A DNA stretch of 64,000 bases from Bacillota bacterium (GTDB taxonomy: Bacteria > Bacillota > Clostridia > Acetivibrionales > DSM-1351), in the NCBI GenBank assembly GCA_023426005.1, contig JAFABO010000097.1, positions 1-64,000 of the forward strand, given 5' to 3'. The number at the start of each line of letters is the position of its first letter. Within the stretch, counting starts at the first letter, position 1. A program made the position numbers and the translations under genes. This document shows, piece by piece, positions 8,297-17,349 of this stretch. A model generated the notes under the pieces. It did not search any database and was not told the origin of the DNA. It worked only from the letters and a program-made list of their open reading frames with translations.

Positions 8297-9610
8297 ATGT
8301 ACGCCTTTAATAAAGAGGACTATTTGAAAAGAATGGAGTGGTATGTGGAGTCCCGCTTCGGGATGTTTATCCATTGGGGACTGTATGCCATTCCAGCTCG
8401 CGGAGAATGGATGCGAAGCGTGGAGCGGATGACCGACGAGGCCTATCACAGGTATTTCGAAGAATTCAATCCCAGGGATTACGATCCCCGTAAATGGGCC
8501 AGGGCCGCAAAGGATGCGGGCATGAAATACATGATTCTCACTGCCAAGCACCATGACGGCTTCTGTCTGTTTGACAGCAGGTTCACGGATTTTAAATCCA
8601 CCAACACCCCCTGCGGAAGGGATTTGGTTAAGGAATATGTGGAGGCCGCCAGGGACGAAGGCTTAAGGGTAGGACTGTATTATTCCCTTTTGGACTGGCA
8701 CCACGAGGATTTTCCTCATTTCAGCGACGGAAGCCACCCCATGCACGACAACCCGCTCTACGCTGACGAGAACAGAAACTGGGATAATTACATAACCTTC
8801 ATGCACAATCAAATCCGGGAGCTTTGCACCAATTACGGAAGGCTTGATATCCTTTGGTTCGACTATTCCTATGGGGAAATGAGCGGCGAAAAGTGGGCTG
8901 CCACAAAGCTTGTCAACATGGTGAGGGATTTGCAGCCCGGAATTATCATTGACAACCGGCTGGAGGCAAGCGGTTCAGGACTGGGTTCCCTGGCTTCCGG
9001 AAATCCCCTGCCTTACCATGGGGATTTTGTAAGCCCCGAGCAAATTATCCCCCAGGACGGGGTCAGGGATGTAAACGGTGAGCCCTTAATCTGGGAGTCC
9101 TGCTTTACCATGAACGACAGCTGGGGCTATAATGCCAGGGACAAGTATTTCAAGCCTGCCTCCATGCTTATTAAAAAGCTGGTGGAATGCGTTTCAAAAG
9201 GCGGCAATATGCTTTTAAACGTGGGACCGGATGCCTATGGCAATATTCCGGAGGAGTCCCTTCAAACCCTTAAGGAAATCGGCGTCTGGATGAAGAAAAA
9301 CGGGGCAAGCCTATACGGCTGCGGCAGATCCTCTCTCCAGCGGCCTGAATTCGGGCGCATTACCCAAAATGGAAATAAGCTGTACTACCATATTTTTGAA
9401 AATACGGTAGGGCCTATTCCTCTCATGGAGCTGACCAAAAAGCAGGTAAAAAAAATACGGCTCATTTCAACCGGTGCCGAAATACCTGTTGCCGATAACT
9501 GGGTGAGCCGGAATTATCCTGAAATTACCTTCGCGGATCTGGGAATCAACCCTGTCCTGCCGGATCCGACAGATACGGTCATTGAAGTGGAAATAAATGA
9601 AAACGAGTAG
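8297..9610 (+). CDS. GH29 alpha-L-fucosidase
   Basis: This 437-residue cytoplasmic glycosidase (no signal peptide) removes alpha-L-fucose from oligosaccharides. GH29 hallmarks are FGMFIHWGLYAIPARGEWM near the N-terminus, ILTAKHHDGFCLFDS, and LDILWFDYS, in which Asp189 occupies the catalytic nucleophile position. A beta-sandwich follows after about residue 340. The upstream GTG at 8282 is rejected because the GGAGGG ribosome binding site lies inside that extension, while ATG 8297 is 8 bases from it. The gene follows the orphan binding protein by 66 bases and ends in a strong terminator, making a four-gene unit with the YesM/YesN pair. Confidence 0.9.
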   Translation: MYAFNKEDYLKRMEWYVESRFGMFIHWGLYAIPARGEWMRSVERMTDEAYHRYFEEFNPRDYDPRKWARAAKDAGMKYMILTAKHHDGFCLFDSRFTDFKSTNTPCGRDLVKEYVEAARDEGLRVGLYYSLLDWHHEDFPHFSDGSHPMHDNPLYADENRNWDNYITFMHNQIRELCTNYGRLDILWFDYSYGEMSGEKWAATKLVNMVRDLQPGIIIDNRLEASGSGLGSLASGNPLPYHGDFVSPEQIIPQDGVRDVNGEPLIWESCFTMNDSWGYNARDKYFKPASMLIKKLVECVSKGGNMLLNVGPDAYGNIPEESLQTLKEIGVWMKKNGASLYGCGRSSLQRPEFGRITQNGNKLYYHIFENTVGPIPLMELTKKQVKKIRLISTGAEIPVADNWVSRNYPEITFADLGINPVLPDPTDTVIEVEINENE

Positions 9611-9637
9611 AAAAAAGGGCCGCCAAGGCCCTTTTTT
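9611..9637 (+). terminator. Rho-independent terminator after GH29
   Basis: An A-run is followed by stem GGGCC/GGCCC (9617-9621, 9627-9631), a five-base loop and six T residues. The flanking A and T runs make it potentially bidirectional. It separates the sensor/binding-protein unit from the permease operon. Confidence 0.85.
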
Positions 9638-9864
9638 CCTGTACTGCATAAAAGGAGAAAGCTAACCGGCCTCCGTTAAAATAACTCAATTCGTAATTTG
9701 GCTTAATTGAATGCTGGAGTAGTTTATACCTCTCAAGGAAAAGTAAGAAAAAATATTACCAAAACACAAAAATTACTCCATGGGAAGGCGGGGAAGGGTT
9801 TCTTATAATAGTACTCAGATGCCACATGAATGCGGCTGAAATGACGGGAGGGAGCGCAACGCGT

Positions 9865-10803
9865 ATGAGCATAACCAGGTTAAGGCGGCATGGAAGCGGG
9901 ACATCCGGATTAAGGTACTTGAAAAGCCACTATGATTTGTATTTGATGCTTCTGCCGGCTGTTGTATACGCCGTTATATTTCTTTATCTTCCCATGTACG
10001 GCGTGTTTATGGCCTTTGAAGACTTCAGCCCGGTAAAAGGAATATTGGGAAGCCCGTTTGTAGGCTTAAAGCATTTTACGAAATTTTTCAGTACCTACGT
10101 TGCCGGTCAAATCATCGGTAATACGGTAAAGCTGTCGTTTTATTCCCTTTTGGCATCCTTTCCCTTTCCCATTATACTGGCGCTGATGCTGAACTACTGT
10201 GTCAGCAAAAGGTTCAGTAAAATGGTTCAGACCGTTACCTATATGCCTTATTTCATTTCCATTATGGTACTGGTTGGAATGATGAACATTTTCTTTTCCA
10301 CCAACTACGGACTTGTCAACACCGTATTAAAGGCCCTGGGCTATGAAGTGTTTTCCTTTATGTCCAGCGAGCTGAGCTTCCGCCACCTCTATGTATGGTC
10401 CGGCATCTGGCAGGGAACCGGCTACGCCTCGGTTATTTATTTTGCGGCACTTTCAGGCATCGACCCCACACTGTACGAAGCGGCCAAGCTTGATGGTGCG
10501 GGAAAATGGCAGAGAATATGGAATATTGACATTCCGGGAATTATGCCAACAGCCATAATCATGCTGATTCTCAATGCAGGCAACATCATGAGCGTTGGCT
10601 TTGAAAAGGCCTATTTAATGCAGAATGACAGAAATTCAGGCGTATCGGAAATCATATCCACCTACGTTTACAAGGTAGGTCTCATCGACGGCAAGTACAG
10701 CTTTTCAGCAGCCGTTAATCTGTTTAATTCCGTAATCAATTTTATTGTGTTAATCGTCATAAATAAAATCTCGAAAAAAGTCAGTGAAACATCCTTGTGG
10801 TAG
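9865..10803 (+). CDS. ABC sugar permease, LplB type
   Basis: This integral membrane permease is about 312 residues with six predicted helices. It forms the import channel with the YtcP-type permease downstream. The cytoplasmic EAA loop YEAAKLDGAGKWQRIWNIDI contacts the ATPase. The segment LYLMLLPAVVYAVIFLYLPMYG is the family's usual first helix. I chose ATG 9865 because GGGAGGGAG sits 10 bases upstream. ATGs at 9826 and 9841 would extend it by 8-13 residues with no comparable site. TATAAT at 9804-9809 is a likely promoter -10 element. There is no ATPase gene in this locus. Confidence 0.9.
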   Translation: MSITRLRRHGSGTSGLRYLKSHYDLYLMLLPAVVYAVIFLYLPMYGVFMAFEDFSPVKGILGSPFVGLKHFTKFFSTYVAGQIIGNTVKLSFYSLLASFPFPIILALMLNYCVSKRFSKMVQTVTYMPYFISIMVLVGMMNIFFSTNYGLVNTVLKALGYEVFSFMSSELSFRHLYVWSGIWQGTGYASVIYFAALSGIDPTLYEAAKLDGAGKWQRIWNIDIPGIMPTAIIMLILNAGNIMSVGFEKAYLMQNDRNSGVSEIISTYVYKVGLIDGKYSFSAAVNLFNSVINFIVLIVINKISKKVSETSLW

Positions 10804-10813
10804 GAGGGAGCCC

Positions 10814-11695
10814 ATGAATAAGATAAAAATAGGGGACAAGGTTTTCGACCTGGTCAATACCCTTCTCTTAACAGCCGTTTTCCTGGTTGTTTTTTATCCC
10901 TTGTATTATATCCTCATTGCTTCCTTCAGCAATCCCCAGATGGTGCTGACAGGTGAAATTTCCTTCTATCCCAAAGGCTTTCAGCTGGACAGCTACAGGC
11001 AGGTCTTTAAGAACAAGGAAATCGTAACCGGTTATTTAAATACGATATTTTACACCCTGCTTGGAACCACCATCAATCTCGTTTTTACGCTTTTGGCCGC
11101 TTACAGCCTCTCCAGGAGCGATTTGAAGGGGCGTAAATTCTTTACCTTAATGTTTGCCTTCACCATGTTTTTCAGCGGCGGTACCGTACCCACCTATATG
11201 CTTGTAAGAAACCTTCATATGATTAACACGGTGTGGGCGCTTGTGCTCCCAAGTGCCATCAGTGTGTGGAACCTTATACTCTGCAGAAACTATTTTGAGG
11301 TGAATATTCCCGGTGAATTGCTGGAAGTAGCTCAGATGGAGGGCTGTCCCAATTTCTATTTTTTCCTTAAAATTGCCCTTCCCCTTTCAAAGGCACTCAT
11401 TGCCGTTATGCTGCTGTTTTACGGCGTGGGCCACTGGAATTCCTATTTCCAGCCCCTGCTGTACCTGACGGACAGCTCCAAATACCCGCTGCAGCTGATT
11501 CTTAAAAACATACTGGTATCCAGCCAGCCCGATGCCACTTTAGCGGGAATGACCAATCGGGCGGAGCTGTACCAACAGACGGAAATGCTGAAATATGCGC
11601 TGGTGGTTGTTTCAAGCCTGCCCATGATAATGGTTTATCCCTTTGTGCAGAAGCATTTTGTACAGGGAGTTATGGTTGGCTCTATCAAAGGATGA
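10814..11695 (+). CDS. ABC sugar permease, YtcP/LplC type
   Basis: This second permease subunit is 293 residues with six predicted membrane helices. The segment FDLVNTLLLTAVFLVVFYPLYYILIASFS and the terminal VQKHFVQGVMVGSIKG are typical of the YtcP family. The EAA loop reads LLEVAQMEGCPNFYFF, with Cys-Pro in place of the usual Ala-Ser after the conserved Gly. Start ATG 10814 follows GGAGGGAG. The reading frame upstream of it overlaps the LplB gene and lacks a site. It is co-transcribed with LplB (10-base gap) and the lipoprotein that follows. Confidence 0.9.
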   Translation: MNKIKIGDKVFDLVNTLLLTAVFLVVFYPLYYILIASFSNPQMVLTGEISFYPKGFQLDSYRQVFKNKEIVTGYLNTIFYTLLGTTINLVFTLLAAYSLSRSDLKGRKFFTLMFAFTMFFSGGTVPTYMLVRNLHMINTVWALVLPSAISVWNLILCRNYFEVNIPGELLEVAQMEGCPNFYFFLKIALPLSKALIAVMLLFYGVGHWNSYFQPLLYLTDSSKYPLQLILKNILVSSQPDATLAGMTNRAELYQQTEMLKYALVVVSSLPMIMVYPFVQKHFVQGVMVGSIKG

Positions 11696-11741
11696 GAGAG
11701 GTGAACCCTCATCAGAATATATTCATCCAGGAGGTTGTCAA

Positions 11742-13400
11742 ATGAGAAGAAAAATAACAAAAAGTCTATGCGGTATTGTTCTGGCAGCTGTCTTTGCACT
11801 AAGCGGCTGCTCGTCCTCTCAAAATGGCGTACAGACCAATAACACACCTCAGGCGGGGGGACAGGCAACACCCTCTCAGTCCCCGACGGCCGGTACCGAA
11901 GGTAACGACGGGACCGGGCCTATCGTCAATGAAAAGGTTACCTATACCATGGCGGCCAGACTTTCGGCCAACTGGGGCAATCCGGAAAAGGGAGAATTCT
12001 GGACACAGCTGGAAGAGGAAACCAATATTCATATCAAATGGGTTACCTATCTGGAAAGCGAAGCCGATGAAAAATTTAAGCTGCTTATGGTTTCCGGCGA
12101 TTACCCGGATGCCTTTATAGGCGGACTGGGCGGAAGCGATTCGGACTTAATTTCCTACGGCTCCCAGGGCGTTTACATCCCCTTAAACGATATGATAAAC
12201 CAGTATGCCTCCAATTTTAACCGCCGTGTCAGCGAGGAGTATCCCAATATCAAGAAAATGATTACGGCTCCCGACGGCAATATTTACGCCATGCCCAGCG
12301 TTTTGTACAACCCCCTTATCTATAACAGCACCTACATCAACAAGAAATGGCTGGATGCCATTGGCGCACAAGTACCAACCACTACCCAGGCCTTTGCCGA
12401 CGTTTTAAAGAAATTTAAATCCGAGGATCCCAACAAAAACAGCAAGGCCGATGAAATCCCCTTAAGCTTTATTTACTCCGACTGGGGCGCCTCCGATGCA
12501 GGCGGCTATTTCGGTGCCTTCGGTTATCCTCTCGCCCCCGACTACATTGTGGTTGATCAGGGAAAGGTGGTTTATCTGGGAGCTCAGGAAAGCTTTAAGG
12601 AAAGCGCTCAGTGGCTGGCAAGCCTCTACGGCGACAATCTTGTGGATAAGGATATCTTTACCCAGGATGACAGTGCTTACGCTGCCAAGGTTTCCACCGG
12701 TACCGTAGGTGTGTTTTCCTCCTGGGACGCATCCATAGCGGGTGATTACGCGGCGGATTATGTTGCCTTAATGCCACTTACAGGGCCCAATGGCGAGAAT
12801 AACGGCCTGAAGGAGGGCATAACCGGCTTTTATAAGAGCCAGTTCATCGTTACCAATAAGGCTAAAAACCCTGAAATACTTGTACAGTGGGTGGATCGCT
12901 TCTACAAGGATCTTGAAACAGGCTTAAATGCCACCCAGGGCATGGGTCCTGACAAGAATAAGAGCTGGTATAAGGATGATTCCGGAAAGATTATCTGGAA
13001 TGAGAACATGCCTTCCGAGCAGATAAGAGGCCAGCAGCAGCTGCCCTTCGCACCCGCCATTCTGGGGGCCCAGGCAGGAGATATTCTTATGGCAAGCGGA
13101 TTTGCCAGGGCAAAGGCCGAGATTGTGGATGAGATGCTCACTTATGCTAAAAAGTTTACAGACGGAACCTGGGAAAGATGGCCCATTACCTTCATGACCT
13201 CCGAAGAAACAGAGGAAATTTCAACGTTGGAAAACGATCTTAAGGATTACTCCAAAAACAGGCTGGCCAAATGGATATCCAATGAAAGCGACGTCAATGC
13301 CGATTGGAGCAAATACCTGGAGGAGCTCAATAAAATTGGTCTAAGCCAATGGCTGGACATTAAGCAGCAAATTTATGACAGATACAATTCTGCGGAATAG
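11742..13400 (+). CDS. Lipoprotein sugar-binding protein (LplA type)
   Basis: This extracellular binding lipoprotein partners the two permeases immediately upstream. From ATG 11742 (AGGAGG 7 bases upstream) it is 552 residues. A basic n-region and hydrophobic core end in LSGC, giving lipidated Cys23, followed by a Gln/Thr/Gly-rich linker. The mature domain resembles LplA (EKFKLLMVSGDYPDAFIGG). The longest frame begins within the previous gene and would add 33 residues ahead of the signal peptide, so it is rejected. It is followed 9 bases later by a fucosidase, which suggests a fucosylated oligosaccharide ligand. Confidence 0.9.
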   Translation: MRRKITKSLCGIVLAAVFALSGCSSSQNGVQTNNTPQAGGQATPSQSPTAGTEGNDGTGPIVNEKVTYTMAARLSANWGNPEKGEFWTQLEEETNIHIKWVTYLESEADEKFKLLMVSGDYPDAFIGGLGGSDSDLISYGSQGVYIPLNDMINQYASNFNRRVSEEYPNIKKMITAPDGNIYAMPSVLYNPLIYNSTYINKKWLDAIGAQVPTTTQAFADVLKKFKSEDPNKNSKADEIPLSFIYSDWGASDAGGYFGAFGYPLAPDYIVVDQGKVVYLGAQESFKESAQWLASLYGDNLVDKDIFTQDDSAYAAKVSTGTVGVFSSWDASIAGDYAADYVALMPLTGPNGENNGLKEGITGFYKSQFIVTNKAKNPEILVQWVDRFYKDLETGLNATQGMGPDKNKSWYKDDSGKIIWNENMPSEQIRGQQQLPFAPAILGAQAGDILMASGFARAKAEIVDEMLTYAKKFTDGTWERWPITFMTSEETEEISTLENDLKDYSKNRLAKWISNESDVNADWSKYLEELNKIGLSQWLDIKQQIYDRYNSAE

Positions 13401-13409
13401 GAAGGCTTT

Positions 13410-14804
13410 ATGAACTATCTGGAGAATGCGGCGGCCACGGTGCCCACCCCGAGGCAGGTTGCCTGGAACCAAATGGAATTCTATGGCTTTGTTCATTTCG
13501 GACTGTACACTTATGCCCCTCTTAATGAGGGGCATAACAGTTCCCAGGTGTTCAATCCTGAAAAGCTTAATCCAAGGCAATGGGTGAGCGCCTTTAAGTC
13601 GGCGGGTATGACGGGGCTCCTGCTTACCTGCAAGCATCATGAGGGCTTTTGTCTTTGGCCCAGTAAATATACGGATTTCAGTGTAAAGCAAAGCCCATGG
13701 AAGAACGGACAGGGGGACGTGGTTAAAGAGGTATCCGAGGCGTGCAGGGAGGAGGGCCTGAAATTCGGCGTTTATCTTTCGCCCTGGGACATGTATGAGC
13801 CTACCTATGGAACGCCCGCGTACAATACCTATTTTTTGAATCAGCTTGAGGAGCTGCTTACCAACTACGGCGATATTTTCTGTGTCTGGTTTGACGGTGC
13901 CTGCCGGGCTCCCGAAAAGGTTCAGCCTTATGATTGGGAAGGGTATTATGAATTAATCCGCAGGCTTCAGCCCAATGCCTGTATCAGTATTTGCGGGCCT
14001 GATGTGCGCTGGTGCGGCAATGAGGCGGGAAAATGCAGGGATGAGGAATGGAGCGTGGTTCCGAAGGTTATTATGACAACGGAACGGAATCCCGGCTATT
14101 GGCGTCAAATTGATGAGATTCCCAATTCTACCTGGAAGGATATAGGAAGCCGCTCCTTCCTTGAAAAGTATCCGGAGGTTATTTGGTATCCGGCCGAGGT
14201 GGATGTTTCCATTCGTCCGGGCTGGGGATATATACCGGGGGAGGATAAAAAGCTGCTTTCCTTGAAGGAGCTTATGCATATTTACGAATCCTCCGTGGGC
14301 GGAAATGCCACACTGCTTTTAAACGTACCGTCCAATCCCGACGGCCTTTTTGACGAGGTGGATGTTATAAGGCTTGGTGAAATGGGTGAGGAGATCCGGC
14401 GTATTTTCAAAAACCCCCTTACATCGGGAGCGAAGGCCTTATCCGAGGATTCGGAAAAAGGGCATGAGGCCTGCCATGCGCTTGAAGAAAGCAGGGAAGG
14501 GTATTGGAAATCAAAGGCGGGCATGGGAACTCCCGTGATAACCTTTGTTTTTCCGGAAACGGAAAAGATAAACCTGGTTCTTATTAAAGAAACGATTGAA
14601 GTGGGACAGCATATCGCGTATTTTTATATTGATGCCTGTGTCAATGGATTGTGGGAAACGGTGTTCGAAGGCAAGACCATCGGTTATAAAAAGTTATGCC
14701 GCTTTCCTACAAAGCAGGCGGACGCTTTTCGTATCCGCATTGCCCAGGCAAGAGGCTTCAGCGCTTTGACGCGCGTCGAAGCGTTTTTTGATGAAAAAGC
14801 GTAA
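13410..14804 (+). CDS. GH29 alpha-L-fucosidase (second copy in locus 1)
   Basis: This 464-residue cytoplasmic fucosidase is only distantly similar to the one at 8297. GH29 motifs are FYGFVHFGLYTY, LLLTCKHHEGFCLWPSKYTD, and FCVWFDGACRAPE, in which Asp162 is at the nucleophile position. The C-terminal third is a beta-sandwich with a discoidin-like fold (TPVITFVFPETEKINLVLIK). The two fucosidases probably split different linkages or aglycones. It has AAGG upstream of ATG 13410 and lies 9 bases after the binding-protein gene. It precedes GH35, consistent with sequential removal of Fuc and then Gal from one glycan. Confidence 0.88.
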   Translation: MNYLENAAATVPTPRQVAWNQMEFYGFVHFGLYTYAPLNEGHNSSQVFNPEKLNPRQWVSAFKSAGMTGLLLTCKHHEGFCLWPSKYTDFSVKQSPWKNGQGDVVKEVSEACREEGLKFGVYLSPWDMYEPTYGTPAYNTYFLNQLEELLTNYGDIFCVWFDGACRAPEKVQPYDWEGYYELIRRLQPNACISICGPDVRWCGNEAGKCRDEEWSVVPKVIMTTERNPGYWRQIDEIPNSTWKDIGSRSFLEKYPEVIWYPAEVDVSIRPGWGYIPGEDKKLLSLKELMHIYESSVGGNATLLLNVPSNPDGLFDEVDVIRLGEMGEEIRRIFKNPLTSGAKALSEDSEKGHEACHALEESREGYWKSKAGMGTPVITFVFPETEKINLVLIKETIEVGQHIAYFYIDACVNGLWETVFEGKTIGYKKLCRFPTKQADAFRIRIAQARGFSALTRVEAFFDEKA

Positions 14805-14858
14805 GCTATGGCGGCTGTCGGGCCTGGCGTGAAGGTCTGAAGACGGAAAGGGACAAGC

Positions 14859-16649
14859 ATGGGTATACTTACAACGGACGGAAAGCACTTTAAAATGGAT
14901 GGCGAAAAATATACGATTTTATCGGGGGCTATGCATTATTTTCGAATTGTGCCTCAGTATTGGAAGGACAGGCTAAAAAAGCTTAAGGCCTGCGGCTTCA
15001 ATACGGTTGAGACGGTAACGTGCTGGAATCTCCATGAAAGCAAAGAAGGTGTTTTTAATTTCAGCGGCATGCTGGATATTGAAGAATATATCCGTACGGC
15101 GGCAGAGCTTGGCCTCAATGTCATTCTCCGCCCCGGTCCCTACATCTGCGCCGAATGGGACTTCGGCGGGCTGCCCTCCTGGCTTCTCAACTATCCGAAG
15201 ATGCGGCTTCGTTGCTATGACGAGCTGTTTTTGTCCAAGGTGAGAAGCTACTATATTGAACTGTTCAGAAGAATCGGCCCCCATCTTTCCACCCGGGGGG
15301 GCAATGTCATTGCCGTTCAAATTGAAAACGAGTATGGTAGCTACGGCAACGACAAGCGTTATTTGCAGGCTATTGTGGACATTTATAAGGAAAACGGCGT
15401 GGATTGCCTACTTTTTACCTCCGACGGCCCGACCTGTTTCATGCTGAACGGCGGTACGCTGGATAACTATCTCGCTACCGTCAATTTCGGAAATAATCCC
15501 AGGGAGGCCTTTGCCCTTTTGGATGAGTTCAGGCCCAATCAGCCCAGAATGTGCTGTGAATACTGGAACGGCTGGTTTGATCACTGGTACGAGGAGCATC
15601 ACACACGGGAGGATGACAACACGGCGCTGGTGCTGGATCAAATTCTGGAAGGGCAGGCTTCGGTTAATTTATATATGTTCCACGGAGGAACCAATTTCGG
15701 CTTTTATAACGGCGCAAATTATGACAAGGGCATTCAGCCTACCGTTACCAGCTACGACTACAACTGCCCTTTAAGTGAATGCGGTGATATTACGCCGAAA
15801 TACCATGGTATAAAAGCCGTTATTGAAAAGCGTTTTGGAAAAGCGCCGGATATACAGGTATCCAATTTGCTCAAGAAAGCCTACGGCACGGTGCGATTAA
15901 CCCATGCGGCCCCCTTGTTTGAAAATCTGGACAGGCTTTCTGTTCCCGTTGAGTCCTCTCATGTGATGACCATGGAGGAGCTTAATCAGGATTTTGGTTT
16001 CGTCCTTTATTCCACGGTTCTTAAAGGCCCCTTCGAGGAGCTGGAGCTTGCCATAGACGGGCTGCACGACAGAGCAATTATTTATATTGACGGCGTTCAA
16101 AAGGGTATTATGGAGCGTACCGGCAAGAGGCTTGACAAGGTTTTAATAAAATTGGGCTTCAATGAGGAAGCAAGGCTGGCTATTCTGGTGGAGAACCTGG
16201 GCCGCATTAACTATGGCAACAGGATCCGGGACGAAAAAGGTATTCTTGGCGGCGTAAGGATAGGCCAGCAGTATCATTACGGCTGGAAAATGCACCCTCT
16301 GCCTCTTAAAGCTCTTTCCGGGCTTGCCTACAGGGAAGCAGGGGAGTCCGCAAGGTTTAAGGAATCCCCAAATCCTCCTGCAGGGGAGGGAGCGCCGGTT
16401 TTTTTAAAAGGAACCTTTAACGTGGAGGAGGCCTGTGACACCTTTGTTCGTCCGGAGGGCTTTACTAAAGGGAATATCTGGATAAACGGATTTAACCTGG
16501 GCCGTTACTGGAATGAGGCGGGACCGCAGAAAACCCTTTACCTGCCTGGGCCTCTTCTTAAAAAAGGGGAAAATGAAATTGTTGTTTTTGAACTGGAAGG
16601 AACCCGTGTCAACGAAATTATATTGACCGATATTCAGGATCTGGGCTAA
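14859..16649 (+). CDS. GH35 beta-galactosidase
   Basis: This 596-residue cytoplasmic beta-galactosidase has the GH35 TIM barrel. VIAVQIENEYGSYG contains the acid/base Glu158, and RMCCEYWNGWFDHW contains the nucleophile Glu234. The N-terminal LSGAMHYFRIVPQYWKDRLKK and ILRPGPYICAEWDFGGLPSWL are textbook family motifs. A C-terminal jelly-roll ends with the galactose-binding-like ING-FNLGRYW segment. No signal peptide is seen. ATG 14859 follows GAAAGGG. It is the last gene of the locus 1 operon. Together with GH29 it would degrade Fuc-alpha-Gal-beta termini such as those of xyloglucan side chains or milk- or mucin-type glycans. The exact substrate cannot be read from sequence. Confidence 0.95.
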   Translation: MGILTTDGKHFKMDGEKYTILSGAMHYFRIVPQYWKDRLKKLKACGFNTVETVTCWNLHESKEGVFNFSGMLDIEEYIRTAAELGLNVILRPGPYICAEWDFGGLPSWLLNYPKMRLRCYDELFLSKVRSYYIELFRRIGPHLSTRGGNVIAVQIENEYGSYGNDKRYLQAIVDIYKENGVDCLLFTSDGPTCFMLNGGTLDNYLATVNFGNNPREAFALLDEFRPNQPRMCCEYWNGWFDHWYEEHHTREDDNTALVLDQILEGQASVNLYMFHGGTNFGFYNGANYDKGIQPTVTSYDYNCPLSECGDITPKYHGIKAVIEKRFGKAPDIQVSNLLKKAYGTVRLTHAAPLFENLDRLSVPVESSHVMTMEELNQDFGFVLYSTVLKGPFEELELAIDGLHDRAIIYIDGVQKGIMERTGKRLDKVLIKLGFNEEARLAILVENLGRINYGNRIRDEKGILGGVRIGQQYHYGWKMHPLPLKALSGLAYREAGESARFKESPNPPAGEGAPVFLKGTFNVEEACDTFVRPEGFTKGNIWINGFNLGRYWNEAGPQKTLYLPGPLLKKGENEIVVFELEGTRVNEIILTDIQDLG

Positions 16650-16765
16650 AGGGCCGAGGCACTGAATGCGTTTTCTTTCCGGCTCGCTGAGAAGCCGTTC
16701 GCTTTAAAACCCCAGGAAAATCCATCGGCTGAACGAATAAGAATGGAAATATTTTATTTAGCTAC

Positions 16766-16795
16766 TTGACCGAAGTCCAACTTATTAAGTATAAT
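16766..16795 (+). promoter_or_regulatory. Promoter of the tRNA pair
   Basis: TTGACC (16766-16771) and TATAAT (16790-16795) are 18 bases apart and lie about 20 bases before the first tRNA, as expected for a strong tRNA promoter. Confidence 0.75.
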
Positions 16796-16814
16796 AGATT
16801 TTGCCCAATGACGT

Positions 16815-16890
16815 TCCTCAATAGCTCAGTCGGTAGAGCATGCGGCTGTTAACCGCAGGGTCGTAGGTTCAAGTCCTACTTGAGGAGCCA
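16815..16890 (+). tRNA. tRNA-Asn (anticodon GUU)
   Basis: A complete cloverleaf is present. The seven-base acceptor stem TCCTCAA pairs with TTGAGGA, with G discriminator and encoded CCA (16888-16890). The D-arm is AGCTCAGTCGGTAGAGC. The anticodon loop CTGTTAA gives GUU, and the T-loop is TTCAAGT. It is co-transcribed with the next tRNA four bases downstream. Confidence 0.97.
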
Positions 16891-16894
16891 CAAC

Positions 16895-16971
16895 GGGCCT
16901 TTAGCTCAGTTGGTTAGAGCAACCGGCTCATAACCGGTTGGTCCGGGGTTCGAGTCCCTGAAGGCCCACCA
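16895..16971 (+). tRNA. tRNA with CAU anticodon (elongator Met or Ile2)
   Basis: A complete cloverleaf with acceptor GGGCCTT/AAGGCCC and encoded CCA ending at 16971. The anticodon loop CTCATAA gives CAU. It lacks the unpaired first base and triple G-C anticodon stem of initiator tRNA. It may be elongator methionine tRNA or the isoleucine tRNA whose C34 is modified to lysidine. The two cannot be separated with certainty by eye. Its last nine bases are also the start of the long inverted repeat at 16963-17016. Confidence 0.9.
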
Positions 16972-17016
16972 ACAAAAAAGAACACTCATTTGAGTGTTCT
17001 TTTTTGTTGGTGGGCC
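16963..17016 (+). terminator. Perfect 26-bp-arm inverted repeat overlapping the tRNA 3' end
   Basis: Bases 16963-16988 are exactly complementary to 16991-17016, leaving a two-base TT turn. The inner part (AAAAAAGAACACTCA and its complement) is a normal bidirectional intrinsic terminator with A and T runs. The outer part extends into the tRNA acceptor end, so the terminator arm could compete with tRNA folding. Confidence 0.85.
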
Positions 17017-17349
17017 TTTTCTTGCTGCCGCTCGAACAGGGCTTGATATGGAAGATTGCAACAAAAATATCCACCTGCATTTGTACAGAATTTCAAAAAT
17101 GTTATATATTAGTTTACAAGGCAAAATTCACAAGTTAAAATAGAAACTATGGAAATCTAATTTAAGTTATGGCAGAGAAAAGGAGTTGCTTTTTATGATA
17201 TCCCGTATCTGGAGCGGGTTGATCCAATTCCGGAAGAGATACGTTTAATTCATGCCAATCCATTGCGGTAACATGAGAAAGCTGGTTATAATTGTAATTA
17301 TGTAATAAATGATATTTGCTCTTTATTTACAGTTTGGAGGAATTACTTT
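17017..17349. other. Intergenic stretch with a possible gene remnant
   Basis: No intact gene is seen. One frame at about 17185-17272 reads FYDIPYLERVDPIPEEIRLI and a few more residues to a stop. It looks protein-like but has no matching start, so it may be the tail of a lost gene. AAAGGAG at 17179 precedes an ATG in a different frame that stops after 17 codons. The last bases hold the GGAGG site of the HD-GYP gene. Confidence 0.35.

Noticed and set aside
16906..17124. Minus-strand open frame ending AFRDSNPGPTGYEPVALTN
   Set aside because: It is the antisense of the CAU tRNA and its terminator. This peptide is a well-known spurious translation of tRNA genes.
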